This document shows positions 11,081 through 22,293 of a DNA stretch of 64,000 nt, one piece after another; position 1 is the stretch's first letter; each line of letters opens with the position of its first letter. The notes below the pieces were generated by a model, which was not told the origin of the DNA, searched no databases, and was given only the letters and a program-made list of their open reading frames with translations. Both the position numbers and the translations under genes were made by a program. Source of the stretch: Panicum virgatum. Lineage: Eukaryota; Streptophyta; Magnoliopsida; Poales; Poaceae. Location of the stretch: NCBI RefSeq assembly GCF_016808335.1, contig NC_053153.1:30511590-30575589 (forward strand). The letters are read 5' to 3'.

Positions 11081-12214
11081 TGTTGACACCGTTTTTTGAC
11101 ACATGTCAAGGGAGGTGATTTTTATGAAGAGAAGGTGGCCGATTTGGAAGAAATCAAAAGATGCACAGTGTTGGAATCGGCCGATGGAGTCCGTCCGATT
11201 GACCAGAGGAATATACCATGAAGATGCTGATTTGTTCGTTCTGGTGTTCGGCCGATTGATAGTTGCCGATGAAGTCGAGGAAGGAGGAGAGGATCCGGAC
11301 TCTGCAAGAATCTTGATGATTCGGTTGTAATATTTAAAGTAGTTTATCTTTTAGAAAGTCTTTTCTTTTTAGTCAAGTAATGTTTGCCGTGATCGGTTAG
11401 GACTTGATAGCGCTAGGCTATATATATCAGTTGTAAGGGACCGGAACAACTTGATACACATCCAATACAACAAACTTTACAATTCCTTTGCACTTTTTCG
11501 GCGACTTCGCCTTTTATTTTCTTTTTTCGACGAGTTCTTTCAAGTTGATTAAGGACTCCTCACATTCGAGCGACTTGATTTGCTGGTGAGTTTTCATTTT
11601 ACCGAGTATATTTGAGCTTTAGCTACCGGGCACATCGCTGTGGCTTCGTTCAAATCGATTCAAAAGTTATCGAGTTTATCCAGGCTTTGACTTTCGGGCG
11701 CATCGCTGTCGTCTCGTCTAGATTTATTCACCAATTATCGATATCGGCTAGATTTGTAGATTTTCCTATGCTTTTTGGCCTTTATCACATCTAAAAACAT
11801 ACTAGATCAGCTTTTGGTTTTGGAGTGACACTTTTGTTACCTCAAGAGCCATTTTAGATCTGTTTTTAGCTTCACATCATCTAAGTTACACATTCGTAGC
11901 TTAGATCTTGTCATACATACACGATCGGCTGTCCAAAAGCCGATTTTGTCATTTAGTGTATCGGCTGATCATGCCGATGCGCTCATTTACTACACGCTTG
12001 AATTTAATATCTTTTTGTCGTTTATAGTATCGGCAAAGCTTGCCGATACGCTCATCTGAGAGATATTCGGAATCCCAGCCGATACGCTCTCGAATTTGAC
12101 TTTGTTTTCTCCCTTGTCAATTTCAGGTCAAATTGACTGGCACGCTTGGTTGACTTTCCGTGACTTGGCGAACACTTGCCCTCGGATTCCAATGTGTTGA
12201 TTTTTAAGTCAACA
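11081..12214 (+). repeat. 3' LTR
   Basis: Same length as the 5' LTR (1,134 bp) and collinear with it throughout, with about 50 substitutions and two single-base indels that cancel. The TATA-like run is TATATATAT near 11420. Confidence 0.95.
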
Positions 12215-12219
12215 CAACT
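12215..12219. repeat. Target-site duplication CAACT, right copy
   Basis: Directly follows the 3' LTR and matches the five bases before the 5' LTR. Confidence 0.95.
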
Positions 12220-12229
12220 AGGCAGAAAA

Positions 12230-13727
12230 AAATTGGAGAATAGAGAGTAGTCACCGTGATTTCCTAGTAGGGGGGAGTGGTGCCGTGCCGGGCGCTGCCC
12301 TCATCGGGGAGTTGGCGCCTCCCCCACGACTCGACGCCCTTGTTCGCGGGCGACCCGCGACTTCATTCGCTGCATCGTCATCGGATCCTGGGTCCGCGGA
12401 GGTGGAGGAGGTAGTCGGCCTGGGACCACGCATCGCGAGCGCCTTCCTCCCTTGACGCAAGCCGCCGGTGCCGCCGCGGCCAGCACCACCCGGCGGGGCC
12501 TCCCCTCCAGCGCCGCTGGCGGATGTTCCCGCCATGCCGCCTCTGCCGCTACTCCTCGCAGCCGCCTCCGCCACTGCTCCCCGCTCGAGATCCACCCGAG
12601 CAGGGGCTTCTGCAAACCCCCGTCGGGTCCTCCCGCCGGTCCGCAGCCGCTCCACCAACCTCCGTCGGTAGCACCTCCACACAGCCGCCCCCCACACGCA
12701 GGACGGCCGATGAGGTGCGCGGAGCGGCAGCGGTTTGCCCGTAGGAGCAGGGCGCTGCGGGATGAGGAAACCACCCTGGATCCGGATTTGGAATGGGGGA
12801 AGGGGATGTCGGGGCGAGTTGATGGGCTGGTTTGGACGCGGCCTGCTGGGCTGGGCGGTCGCGTGCTCGTCGCGGGGCGCGACTAGTCGTCCCTTAGCTT
12901 TTTCCTTTTCAGATCCACAATGCAACATCAAGTGCTTCACTGGGCCTGTTTGGGTGGGCTTTTCGCCTCCCTCCTTTCTTTCTCGTCCCCTTTGGAGTAA
13001 AAGAGGCCCAGGGCCCATGCTGCGGGACTCATCAGGAAGCCCAAGTCGCCTTGTAAGGCTTCTCTCTCTGTGTACTACCTTCCCTTTCTTCTTTGGAAAA
13101 AGCTATATGACGACCGGTCGCGCTACTGTGCGAGCGCGCGACCGTCCAGCCCAGCAGGCCGCGCCCAAACCGGCCCACTACGCGCACCCCCACCCCCTCC
13201 TCATCCGGACACACCTCCCCCTCCCCTCCCGCACCTTTCCAAAAGTGAATCTCGGCGGTTTCCGTTTCCAAAACCTTCCACGGCAGTTCTACTCGGTGGT
13301 GGGCCGGCGTGGGCCGGCGGCGAGGTGAGGCTGCCCTTCTGGAACATCGGCGAGGCGCAGGTGGATCCCGCACGCGGAGCAGTGGCGGAGGTGCCATGGC
13401 GGGAACATCCGCCAGCGGCGCTGGAGAGGAGCCCTCCTCGCCCCCGGTTGGTGCTGGCCGCGGCGGCATCGGCGGCTTGCGTCGAGGGACGAAGGCATTA
13501 GCGATGCGGGGCCCCAGGCCGACTACTTCCTCTACCTCCGCGGGCGCAGGTTCCGACGACGACGACGCCAAGGATGAAGTTGTGGGTCGCCGGCAAACGA
13601 GGGCGTCGAGCCGCGGGGGAGGCGCTGCCTCCCCTATGAGGGCAGCGTTAGCGAGCACTGCTGCTACTTCCGGCAAGGCACCACTCCCTCCCGTCGGCAA
13701 ATCATGGTGGCGCTCTATTCCCTTCCT
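12230..13727. repeat. Long imperfect inverted repeat (arms about 650 bp, loop about 180 bp)
   Basis: The left arm (about 12230-12910), read on the minus strand, matches the right arm (about 13090-13727) read on the plus strand. Landmarks in the same order are GGAAAAAGCT, GCGACCG(C/T)CCAGCCCAGCAGGC, the translated block MRGPRPTTSSTSA followed by GSDDD and TRASSRGGG, then GGCACCACTCCC and AAATCA(C/T)GGTG. The arms differ moderately (around a quarter of residues in the translated block). Transcription through the locus would give a long hairpin. The translated conservation suggests both arms came from one coding exon copied in inverted orientation. I do not recognise the protein. Long terminal inverted repeats of a Mutator-like element are an alternative. 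The left arm ends close to the retrotransposon insertion point. Confidence 0.75.
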
Positions 13728-13976
13728 CCCCCCACCCATCCTCTCTCCTTCCCCTATATTTGCGTTATGTTAGGCAGTTTTGTGGTGCGTTTGATAGGGT
13801 GCCTCCAATTGCTAAAGCTGCATACTATTTTCCAATGCCTTGTTAGGTAGTTTTTGTAGTGCCTTGTTTATGATTTCAATATTAAGAGCAAAGAGTAGTT
13901 TTGTGATTTCAATATTTTGTCAGTGATGATTGATCAACCATTGGATTTGGGGAGAGGCAAATCGAACCGTCGCTGA

Positions 13977-15312
13977 ATGAGGTCGCCGTGTTTCCTGCGC
14001 CTCCCGTGCGCCCTTCCTGCTCTCCCTACCCCTCCTCTGCCTGCCCCGGTCCTGGAGGCGCCTGCCCTCGCGCTCGCCGCCCGCGCCGCCGCAATGGACC
14101 TCATGGCCGTTCCTAAGAAGAAGGTCGGCACCCCCGCCTTTTCTGTTCCTAATAATGCGATCGTCGGTGGGCCGAGTCCTACCCGATCTGTGGCAGTGTG
14201 GCGTGTGGTCTTGTAGTCATGCTGTGTGCCGCCGCTGGTGGGGGGATCAAGCGGTAGGGCAGAGTGCGCGCCCTAGGTGTTCGCTGGATTGCCCCTGAAC
14301 CGTGTGGCCGCAGAGCTGTCATTTCCCATGTTCTCCGGTCGCTATGTTGTTGCCCGTGCTTAGTTTGCGGTAAAATCCTGTTATTAAGGATGACAATTTG
14401 CAACAAGAATATCTTTTTGCTTCAACATGCATTTGGTTCTGTTCAGGTGCGCACCTGCATCTTAGGTTAGCAAGCAAGCTGCTTAGGAAATCCATTTAAG
14501 TTTGTAATACGGAGCTTCATAAGCTGGCCATCACTCTATATGGGGAGCTCTGGAAGACTGGTTTTCGTTATTTGGTCTCGCTCATGCTTGCAATATTACC
14601 ATGCGTCCAGTTTTAGCTCTTGATCAGGGGCTGTACGTGGTTAGTCTCGTCTCAATCAGCTTCATTTTGGTTGTGCTGAGAAATTTGTTGTGATCATATC
14701 CTGCAAGCAGTGCTTTCTTTTGTTCTGGCAAGTAGGTGTTAGTCATGGAAGATTAACTCATAGAATATAATGTATTCCAGGTCTCCAAGTATAAGAAGGG
14801 TCTGAGGAATGGACCCAAAGCCCTGAAGCCTATTCCAGTGATAGTGCGTTGCAGGTGAGCCTGAGAATTCCACAAAGTGTACATCACTTTCTGTATTTCT
14901 TAGATGTGCATCATATCTACTTTATATATCTGTTGCTCAGCAATGGTTGAAGTCTGCTAATGGTCTGAAGTCACTGAATTTCGTAATCCTCAATACGCAC
15001 AATCTGTTAGGCTACAATCCTCAATAATTGTAGCCTTGCAGTGGGAACAGAAGATTCAGATATGTAATGTGGCCTTTTCACTATTTGCAAACTGGGTTAT
15101 TGGTACATAAAAAAAAATTGGTACAGACCTGTTATTATGCTTGTTGGCCAGAAATGCCTTAAGGATGTCAGTGCCTTGTTTTCATACGAAGAGTCACATT
15201 TGTTTTCACATCGTGCTCTGCAGACTGCAGGTGCTGCGGCCGTGTGAAGCTCCCCCACTTTTACTGCTGCAGCGGGGAACGAGGGAACCCTGATTCTTCT
15301 TCAAGCTCTTAA
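13977..15312 (+). CDS. Organellar (mitochondrial) ribosomal protein bL32, three exons
   Basis: Exons 13977-14123, 14781-14854 and 15231-15312 join to 100 codons plus TAA. The N-terminal 40 residues are rich in A, L, P and R without acidic patches, as expected of a mitochondrial targeting sequence. The bL32 body follows: MDLMAVPKKKVSKYKKGLRN, then GPKALKPIPVIVRCRCCGRV and KLPHFYCCSGERG. The CxxC and CC pairs correspond to the zinc ribbon of bL32. The protein sits in the large ribosomal subunit. Plastid bL32 is encoded in plastid DNA in most plants, so the nuclear copy is taken as mitochondrial. The start at 13977 directly follows an in-frame TGA, so no longer N-terminus is possible without an upstream exon. 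The first donor (AAG|GTCGGC) is weak; the others (CAG|GTGAGC, acceptors TTCCAG and ACTGCAG) are good. The inverted repeat ends only 250 bp upstream. Confidence 0.87.
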
Positions 15313-16958
15313 TGTGCTCCGCTTTGGTTGGAATCTTTGGAATCGGATAGAAGGAGACGTGATGGGACGACAGATGCCGTAGTAGTCATTAACCTTTTGC
15401 AGTACACTACTTCGAGATCCCTCTAGTTGATCCATCTCTGCCTTTGTGCTCTTGCCGCTGAGTGCCTGAGTTCACTCCTTTTATAACCACCCTGTGGCCG
15501 CTGCTTGGCGACCTAAAATAATTCAGTTTGGGGTGCTCTTCGTACTAATAGCCCGTGTAGCGCCTTCAAGTGCACTGCTTAGGGCACGTACAACGGGCTG
15601 TCGAGACCTGTCGACATGCACGGTAATTTCTCAAGAAGCTCCCCCGCGGCCCTCGACTACGCCCGAGCCGGCGTCTCGTTCGTCTACGAGATGCGGCGTG
15701 TGCTCCCAGACCAAGAGACAGTGGAGGCTTCCGTTGTACGTCGCGCTGCGAGGAGACAGTGGAGGCATGGATCTCGTGCGCGCGCGGAGGAGGATTCAAT
15801 TGCAGCCAAAGGTTCGGACCTGCGGCTGGAGGTGCCCAGCTAGTTTTGGTGCCGCCATGGCCGTCCTTCGGCCCCACTACTGAGCTCCCATCATCTCTCG
15901 ACAGCCAAAATCAAACTTCGGAGGGGGGAGAGGTGGGAGAGATGGTGCGCGGGGAGGAGGGGTTGCCCCTGGGCTAGTCCGCCTGTGCCGGGAGGGGTTC
16001 GCCGGCGCTGCTCCAGGCCCGATCTGGCCATGGCGTCGTTGCTGTCCGGAGGAAGAAGGGAGTTGGTTGGTAAAGGAGAAAGAAGTGTAGGGGGTGTTTG
16101 ATAAAAGATTTGGGTTTAAGTGTGAAGGTGGAAAAGTTCTGGGGGTTTCATTGATAGTTTCGAGAACCTATTCGTGAGAAAAGGTTCTGCTCATGAATGT
16201 TGAAAAGTTTTTGGGTTCCAATTGTGAAAGTGTTTTTTTTTTTCGTTATTGTTTTAGAATTAATTGCTGTGAACTTTGAAAAATCAAAACAGATCATAGA
16301 AAAATGCTAAAATGACAAATCCAACTGTTCTAGACTCTATGAGAATATCTTTACACATTCATGCCATTTGTTCACATAGTTAATGTATGTTTTTGCTGGG
16401 AATAAAATCAAAAATAAAATGTTGCCATCATGAAATGCTAATTCTCAAGATCAGAAGTTAATTAGCCTAATTCTATTTGCTTAACACTAGAGGTGTTAGA
16501 GAAACTCGGCCATCATGAATATTTGAATGTGTGTATATTATACATGATTATTTTAAAAGTCATACAAAATATTTGAATGTATTATGTATTCTCTTATGTA
16601 TGCAACAAAATAGCTACAAAGATCAATATGTACTAGATTACCATGAGTTTGCGTGTCAAAGAATGAATTAATTATCTTACAGACAGCTAAACAGACAGCT
16701 CATTGTATACAGGCCCGTCGATGGCACGGTGCAAGTGGGGTTACTGCACCGGCCCCCAATTTTTTGGGACCCCAACAGTAGTTCATTACTAGTAGTTAGT
16801 TAATTAGCTTTTTAGTGAGTAAGCTCATATCCTTCCAAGTTTAAACGACTAAATTAGCTTACGCAAGTGGACAGACCATATGTTAGCATGCACAGCTTCT
16901 AAAATTGGAGGGGCGGACGCCTCACTGCCCTCCACGGCCTCGTGTGATGTCTTGTCAC
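15313..16958. other. 3' flank of bL32m and intergenic sequence
   Basis: Contains the bL32m 3' region, a GC-rich patch at about 15590-16060 whose overlapping short frames look non-coding, and then AT-rich sequence. From 16085 the phrase GGGGGTGTTTGATAAAAG resembles the edge of a grass MITE, but no matching second end was found. Confidence 0.5.
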
Positions 16959-17117
16959 TAGGGGTGGTAAAGGGTCTTAAAATTTGACTTAGATTATCTA
17001 AAAGCCGGACTCTAAAAGAGTCGGGCTCTAATCCTATATAATTTTAAGCTAAAAATATATAAGTGCTAACTTGGATTGTGAAGAGACCACTAGGACCATA
17101 GTTCATTATCATCCCTA
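16959..17117. mobile_element. hAT-type MITE, 159 bp
   Basis: Ends TAGGGGTGGTAA (left) and, on the opposite strand, TAGGGATGATAA (right) form terminal inverted repeats. An exact 8-bp direct repeat CTTGTCAC flanks it at 16951-16958 and 17118-17125. An 8-bp duplication and TAGGG-type ends are hAT hallmarks. It is too short to encode anything. Confidence 0.85.
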
Positions 17118-17865
17118 CTTGTCACCAGGTGGGTAAGGCCACACCTTATACCAGATCGTGCTTTGCAACTCATCTCTTGTTGTTAATTTCTCAATTGCAG
17201 TGCGGGGAAGTGTGTCGTCGACAGCATTTCAAAGAATGCAAGAAAAAAATGTTTATCTAGAGGTTAAGGGATCTATACTATAAGGATCCATGACAATTGA
17301 AACAATCCTCACCAAAGGTAGTCCCCGTACCCACCTCACATACCCCCACTTTTGGGCCCACCTGGAAGCACCAAATGTTTGATAGGGGAGGATGGCAGAC
17401 TGAAATTGTCGTGCATCCCCGTGGAGCCGCGATACTGCGCCCCCTGCGCCGGTTTTTTTTCACCAATGGGTTTTCTACCCTCCTCTCGTACCCAATCACC
17501 GCCGATATCGCGCGGGGGTCGCGGCGCAACATCGGGTCGCGGCGCCCTCGCGACGCCGTGAATCATGCTCTCTCCCCGTTTTCTTCCTTCTCTGCAGTAC
17601 CCATCCCCGCCCCTTCCACGCGCCTCTGTCGCCCTCTCTTTCCCCATCGCTGTCATCGTCGCCCTCCCCCGCGCTCGACTCCTCTGCCCCCGCCGCCCAC
17701 CCCCGTGCTACGCCGCCGCCGCCACCGCACCCCTGACCCCTGCCCCATGACCCGAGCCCGACCCCGGCACCGAGCCCGCCCTCGCTGCGTTGCCCCGCCG
17801 CCGCCGCTCTCGCCTCCCCCTCTAGCCTCACCAAAAGCGGGTGGCCGCGGGCCACACTCCGGCCG

Positions 17866-18214
17866 GGCACGGCGCCTACGGCGCGCGCCGCCTGTGGTCG
17901 CCGCCGCCGTGCGCGCTCCAGCGCTGCAGCCCTAGCCGCGGCTACGCGTCGCTCCCGGATGCGGAGGCGGCGAGGTGGGACGAGGAGGAGGTGACACCGG
18001 CGGAGGCGCGGCGGCTGATGCGGCTAGCCAACATCGACGCGCTCAAGCGGCAGCTCGGGGACGGGGAGTGATCCCGTACGCGGACCTGCTGCGCGTGTGC
18101 CAGGAGACCGACGCGGCCAGGACGCGCGCCGAGGCCGCCGCGCTCGCGGGCGCACTCGATGAGGCCGGTGTCGTGCTGCTCTTCTGCGACAGGGTCTACC
18201 TCCAGCCCGATAAG
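17866..18214 (+). pseudogene. Captured fragment of mitochondrial calcium uniporter (MCU), exon 1
   Basis: The reading RGYASLPDAEAARWDEEEVT then PAEARRLMRLANIDALKRQL matches the region after the transit peptide in plant MCU proteins. After a frameshift at about 18057-18075 it continues VIPYADLLRVCQETDAARTR and AGVVLLFCDRVYLQPDK to a GTCAGC donor at 18215. In an intact MCU the next exon carries the coiled coils, two membrane segments and the pore motif. None of these is found downstream. The upstream proline/arginine-rich reading from about 17565 may be the matching leader. The frameshift and missing pore make this a non-functional fragment. Confidence 0.75.
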
Positions 18215-21200
18215 GTCAGCTCGCATCGCATTGCCGCCCTATCCTACCCCTCCCCTCCCTCCTCGCCGCCTCGGTTCGCTGGATCCCCTCCTTCGCGGCT
18301 CAGCTTACCTGTGCTCCTCGCCGCCGGTTATCCTTGTTTGTTTGTTTGCTGTTTGAATAGTCGTATGACCCACCAGCCAATCCCATGTGGCGGCGGCCTC
18401 CCAGTCAGGTCGGGGGAGTCGACGGGCCGAGACGTTGCGGGTCTTCGCTCACGAATCTCCGAGCTCTCTCTGCCCCCGCTGGCCACTCGCGGAACCGTCG
18501 CCCTCCAATCACGCAGAGCCGACGGCGGCAGGAAAAAACTGCACCATGCCCGGTTAGTGCTGACCCCCTCCCATGTCGTCGTTGCCGCATAGCTGTCATC
18601 CATCCTTGTGCCCCCACTACAGAAATACATGTGCTTGCCTGTTGGCGAGGGCAACTCTGCATGTGTGAATTGCATTGCTTGTTTTCTTTGGTGTATTTTT
18701 TAAGAATCTGATTGGTGTACATGTGCATTCTTCACGACATGAGTTCTTAACTTGTTGTGCAGGTGCTAAGCGAAGTTATTATTATGTGTTTTTTGCAGGG
18801 AAGGATCGTGATTTACCCAAGATATTTTGGAGGTGAAAGATGAACCAATTTTCTTATTCTACATGGAAGCATAGCACATAAGTGGAATAAGCAATATTTT
18901 CTTTCTTGTTGTTTAGGGCAATTACTGTGTCCTGGGTAGCAACCATTTTGTTTAAACATTGGTCTGGGTTCAATGCTAAAAGGTAATCGTGCTACGGAGC
19001 TATTCAGTTCAAATTGAAGGGTAATCACTTTGTCTGCTATCTTCGCATGCTTTATATGGTTTATGATTTAACAAGGGCTCAATTATCTAACCATTTTGAT
19101 TGCCTACAGACTCATATATTGTGCCGTCCATGGATGCCTTTACTCATTTGTTGCATTGATTAATTTGGATTTAGACACATAATAGTTAGCTTCATTTGTT
19201 CTATGCTTCCTGTTTGATGAATTGTTAGTGTCATCGGTGTATTCAGTGATACTTGCTAAAGGCCGGCCTAATATGGTGGTGGTCAGATTGATTCATTGAC
19301 TTGCAGTTAACTCCATGCTTGCTGATAGTCAAGGAGTTGCTCATGCATAGTGTAGTATGGGTGTAAATTTCAATGGTATGTAATTTTTAAAGTGAGCCTC
19401 ACTCTCTTTAACTCTGAAGTATTCTTGCAGGACCATGCAGACTGCAGTGGGTGTTTTTGGTGGTAAAAATTATACTAATGGAACATTTCATTACGTGCAC
19501 CTTCACTAACTATGGGCTCAGGTGAGTAGAAGCATGAATGAGTAGCCTTTACTATAGAAAAAGGCCTGGCTGAAGTCAGTTAAAAAAGAACAGTACAAGA
19601 GAAAAGAAAAGGTTACACAAAATTATTTGCATTCTATATTGGTTCAGCGATAATCGAGTAGCACTTATGAAAAAGAACTAGCTGAAAGGTTCAGCTATAA
19701 AATAACAGTACAATAGAAAAAAATCGGACAAATCTATTTGCATTCTATATTGGTGAGTTTCTAATTGTTTTTCATGTAGATGCATTATCATTTTCTTAAG
19801 AATATTTCGAGTAATATTGAGAGCTGTTCATCGCATCCTAATTTCTAATCATTTATTTTGGGCTTGCTTTAAGTTCTATTCTATCTAGGATTAGTATTGG
19901 ATCATATTTTGCACCAATAAATCCCCACTCTTATTTACTTACATCCTTTCTTGCTCCTTGCAGGGTGTACAATCTGAACCATCAATTTGCTATTTTTCCT
20001 CCAGAAACTGAATTTCAAAATATTTTATTATGGATATATTTAATTGGGATAATACAAGCATGTCTGAAATCTGAGCAACTGAATCTCTAGCTCTTCTGAA
20101 AAGCTGCTGCTATTCAGTAAGTATAAGCTATAACCCTTACATTGTACTGGCTAATTTACTACATTTGGAGGGTTAACATCTAGACTTATCATTCTTTTTA
20201 ATGAATGGTTGCCTATTCGTGCTCATAACCTTTATTCAGTGTATGGCATTTGCAGCTCTTTGGGATGGTTTGACAAGGCACATCACAAGCAAATATTGGA
20301 GGAGCTACTACTGTAAGTCATACCCTGGTTCTTTTGGATAAATTTTTTATGTCTTGACTTCAACACCTTCACTTGAGCATGCCAGCATCAGTCTGTATGG
20401 ATCCAGTTTAAACAAATTAATTTAACTGTGCACTCTCATGGTTATTTGCAGCCAAATGTATGAAACCAACATGCTCAGTTTTTCTTAAATGCTTTCATTT
20501 TATTCATGCAGAAAATTTTGAAGTCAGATTCGTAGTGCAGAATTTTGGAAATCAGAACAACTAAACTACCTAAGGTAGTAGGAGCTGACACCAAACAGTA
20601 ATATCAGTAGATGAGCTCAATCATGCCTTGTCAGCAGTTTTTGGCTATTAAAAGTGCAAGATTGGTTTTCAATTTTTAATTCTATAGATGCACTATCTTG
20701 ATTGTAGATACAATAGGCCGTGCAATGGTTATCTCCAATCCTTTGTATATACAAAAGACAGCACAATCAATATTGACAACAGCTAGACCTCCTACATTTT
20801 CAGTGCTTTCTTGACGCCTCAACACCTACAGTTACACCTTGTGCTCTTGGTTCAGTTTTGGTGGAATTTACAACGAACTGTCCAAAACATAGTTTAAAAA
20901 TGGTAACGGTTATATCTCACTAGCCGCGCTACATTCTTTCTGGTGGTAGATTATACTCTTAGATGCTCTGCAATTTAAGTATTTTAGTTGCCTCCATTAG
21001 TTATGAGTGTAGTGGATCATGTGTATGTATGCATCCATATCTTAGGTACTATGCAACTGCTAAAGGTGTTTATTTGGTGCTCAAATCGGGTTCATATGAT
21101 TGTGGTGAGTTTTTGTTGATAGGGTAAGGATGTTTGGCTCATGCGTTGGAGATCGGGTCCAGATGGAAGTAGGCAGGGAGCGCTGCCCGTGGGGGTAGGG

Positions 21201-21983
21201 AAAGGCATGGCTCATGCGTGGATGGAAGGAGGCAGGGAGCGCCCGGCCACCATTGCCGGTGAGCCATCGTATGGCTACTTTCGCGCCGTGCCGACCCCTT
21301 CGAGAAGATCGACAAGGTACTTAGGTTGTGTCCTCCCTGCTCTCCCTATTCATGCATCTTCATAGTGTAACAGTTTACCATTGATTGAATAATTTATTGT
21401 GACTTAGATTGCTTCATTGACTAAAGTTGGACGGCTCGTTTGCAGGATGTTGCCAACTGCATCCGCCCTCTCCGGTTCCACCACAAGTGTGTATCTATAG
21501 CAACATGCTGTTCTATTTAATTCTTTGGCACTGATCATCTTGGTGTTAAACTGGTAATTCAGGATCTCTACCTGAATTCTGGGGCATGAGATGCGGAACA
21601 CAGGCAGATCGAGGAAGCTTTTGAATTGCATGCTCCTGAATAGGCCAATAATTATTTGGCTTTGTTGTAGGACAAGTGCATGATTGTCCTGCTGTACAGG
21701 CATACAGCTTGATGGTCTGGTCTTTGAAAGCCCTATGTATTCTTCTTGTGTACTAAACTCTTAGAATAAGCTTTGTGTCCAATTTTGCTTTTAGAGAATG
21801 CTGGAGATAGGCAAAGCTCTGCAATCTTATCCCTATTACTTTGGGTTTCAGGTATTTTCCTTCACGATTATGAATGTGATGGCTTATTACGTATTTTTCA
21901 TGCATTCATGTCTTGCAGATCAGAAATGGGGATTATGAATGCGATGGCTTATTACGAATTTTTCATGCATTCATGTGTTGCAG
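18215..21983. other. Helitron interior without a recognised gene
   Basis: AT-rich, intron-like sequence. One exon-like block at 20257-20312 (after TTTGCAG, reading SLGWFDKAHHKQILEELLL, before GTAAGTC) has good splice signals, but I cannot name its source. Another block at 21120-21500 is moderately GC-rich and unassigned. Confidence 0.5.
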
Positions 21984-21995
21984 ATCAGAAATGAG
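21866..21995 (+). repeat. 65-bp tandem duplication including a splice acceptor
   Basis: Copies 21866-21930 and 21931-21995 differ at only a few bases. Each contains GATTATGAATG(T/C)GATGGC and ends with a TTGCAGATCAGAAATG acceptor-plus-exon edge. Confidence 0.9.
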
Positions 21996-22293
21996 GGATG
22001 CATGTTTCTCTACACAACTCATTGACGGTGATGGGGTTTTCAATGTCTCCGAATTGGAGAACTTCATGAAGGAAGCTAGATTGGGTGAATGCAGGCTCTC
22101 GTATGCTGTTGTATCAATAATGGGCCCGCAAAGTAGTGTTATGTGGTCCTTTTTTTCAATTGTTTCGATCTGTTTACTTGGTATTTCCGTTTGTTTAATT
22201 TCACCATCTTCCTCTTTTTCTTGCAGGGAAAAGTACACTTCTGAATCATCTTTTTGGCACCAATTTTAGAAAGACGGATGCTTTCAAAGGAAG
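21984..22293 (+). pseudogene. Captured fragment of a ROOT HAIR DEFECTIVE 3 (SEY1/atlastin-like) GTPase, first two coding exons
   Basis: Exon A (about 21990-22137) reads [20 protein letters not shown] then [14 protein letters not shown]. Exon B (22227-22293) reads [20 protein letters not shown]. Joined, they rebuild the N-terminus of plant RHD3, including the P-loop GPQSSGKST. RHD3 is an ER membrane GTPase that fuses ER tubules. The rest of the GTPase domain, helical bundle and membrane hairpins are absent; after a GTGTGC donor the sequence leaves the gene. An acceptor-containing 65-bp tandem duplication lies immediately upstream. Confidence 0.82.

Larger units (their letters stand above)
2996..12214 (+). 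mobile_element. Non-autonomous Tat-type Ty3 LTR retrotransposon with antisense gene
   Basis: This is a complete element of about 9.2 kb. Two 1,134-bp LTRs, each starting TGTTGACACC and ending in CAACA, bracket an internal region, and the whole is flanked by CAACT on both sides. The plus strand encodes gag and a retroviral-type aspartic protease and then stops at 7433. No reverse transcriptase, RNase H or integrase motif follows. The remaining 3.4 kb holds a gene on the opposite strand (7673-10895) with a plant mobile domain. Gag-protease, the primer-site type and an antisense ORF before the 3' LTR are the architecture I know from the Tat lineage (RIRE2/Ogre/Retand group). Lack of pol means it must have moved with enzymes from a partner. 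By eye the LTRs differ at roughly 50 positions (4-5%), mostly transitions. At a commonly used grass rate of 1.3e-8 per site per year, this would mean insertion about 1.5-2 million years ago. Confidence 0.93.

Noticed and set aside
12251..13018. Long minus-strand frame (255 codons) and overlapping frames around 12.3-13.7 kb as protein genes
   Set aside because: The frames are open on both strands because of very high GC. The same block occurs inverted in the other arm, and no domain or splice structure supports a gene. Kept as an inverted repeat instead.
15494..15977. Several short GC-rich frames downstream of bL32m
   Set aside because: Overlapping frames on both strands, no recognisable motif; most likely chance openings.
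17297..17935. 212-codon frame as a complete MCU leader
   Set aside because: It is in a different frame from the recognisable MCU segment and is mainly proline/arginine from GC-rich DNA. The captured exon itself is frameshifted.
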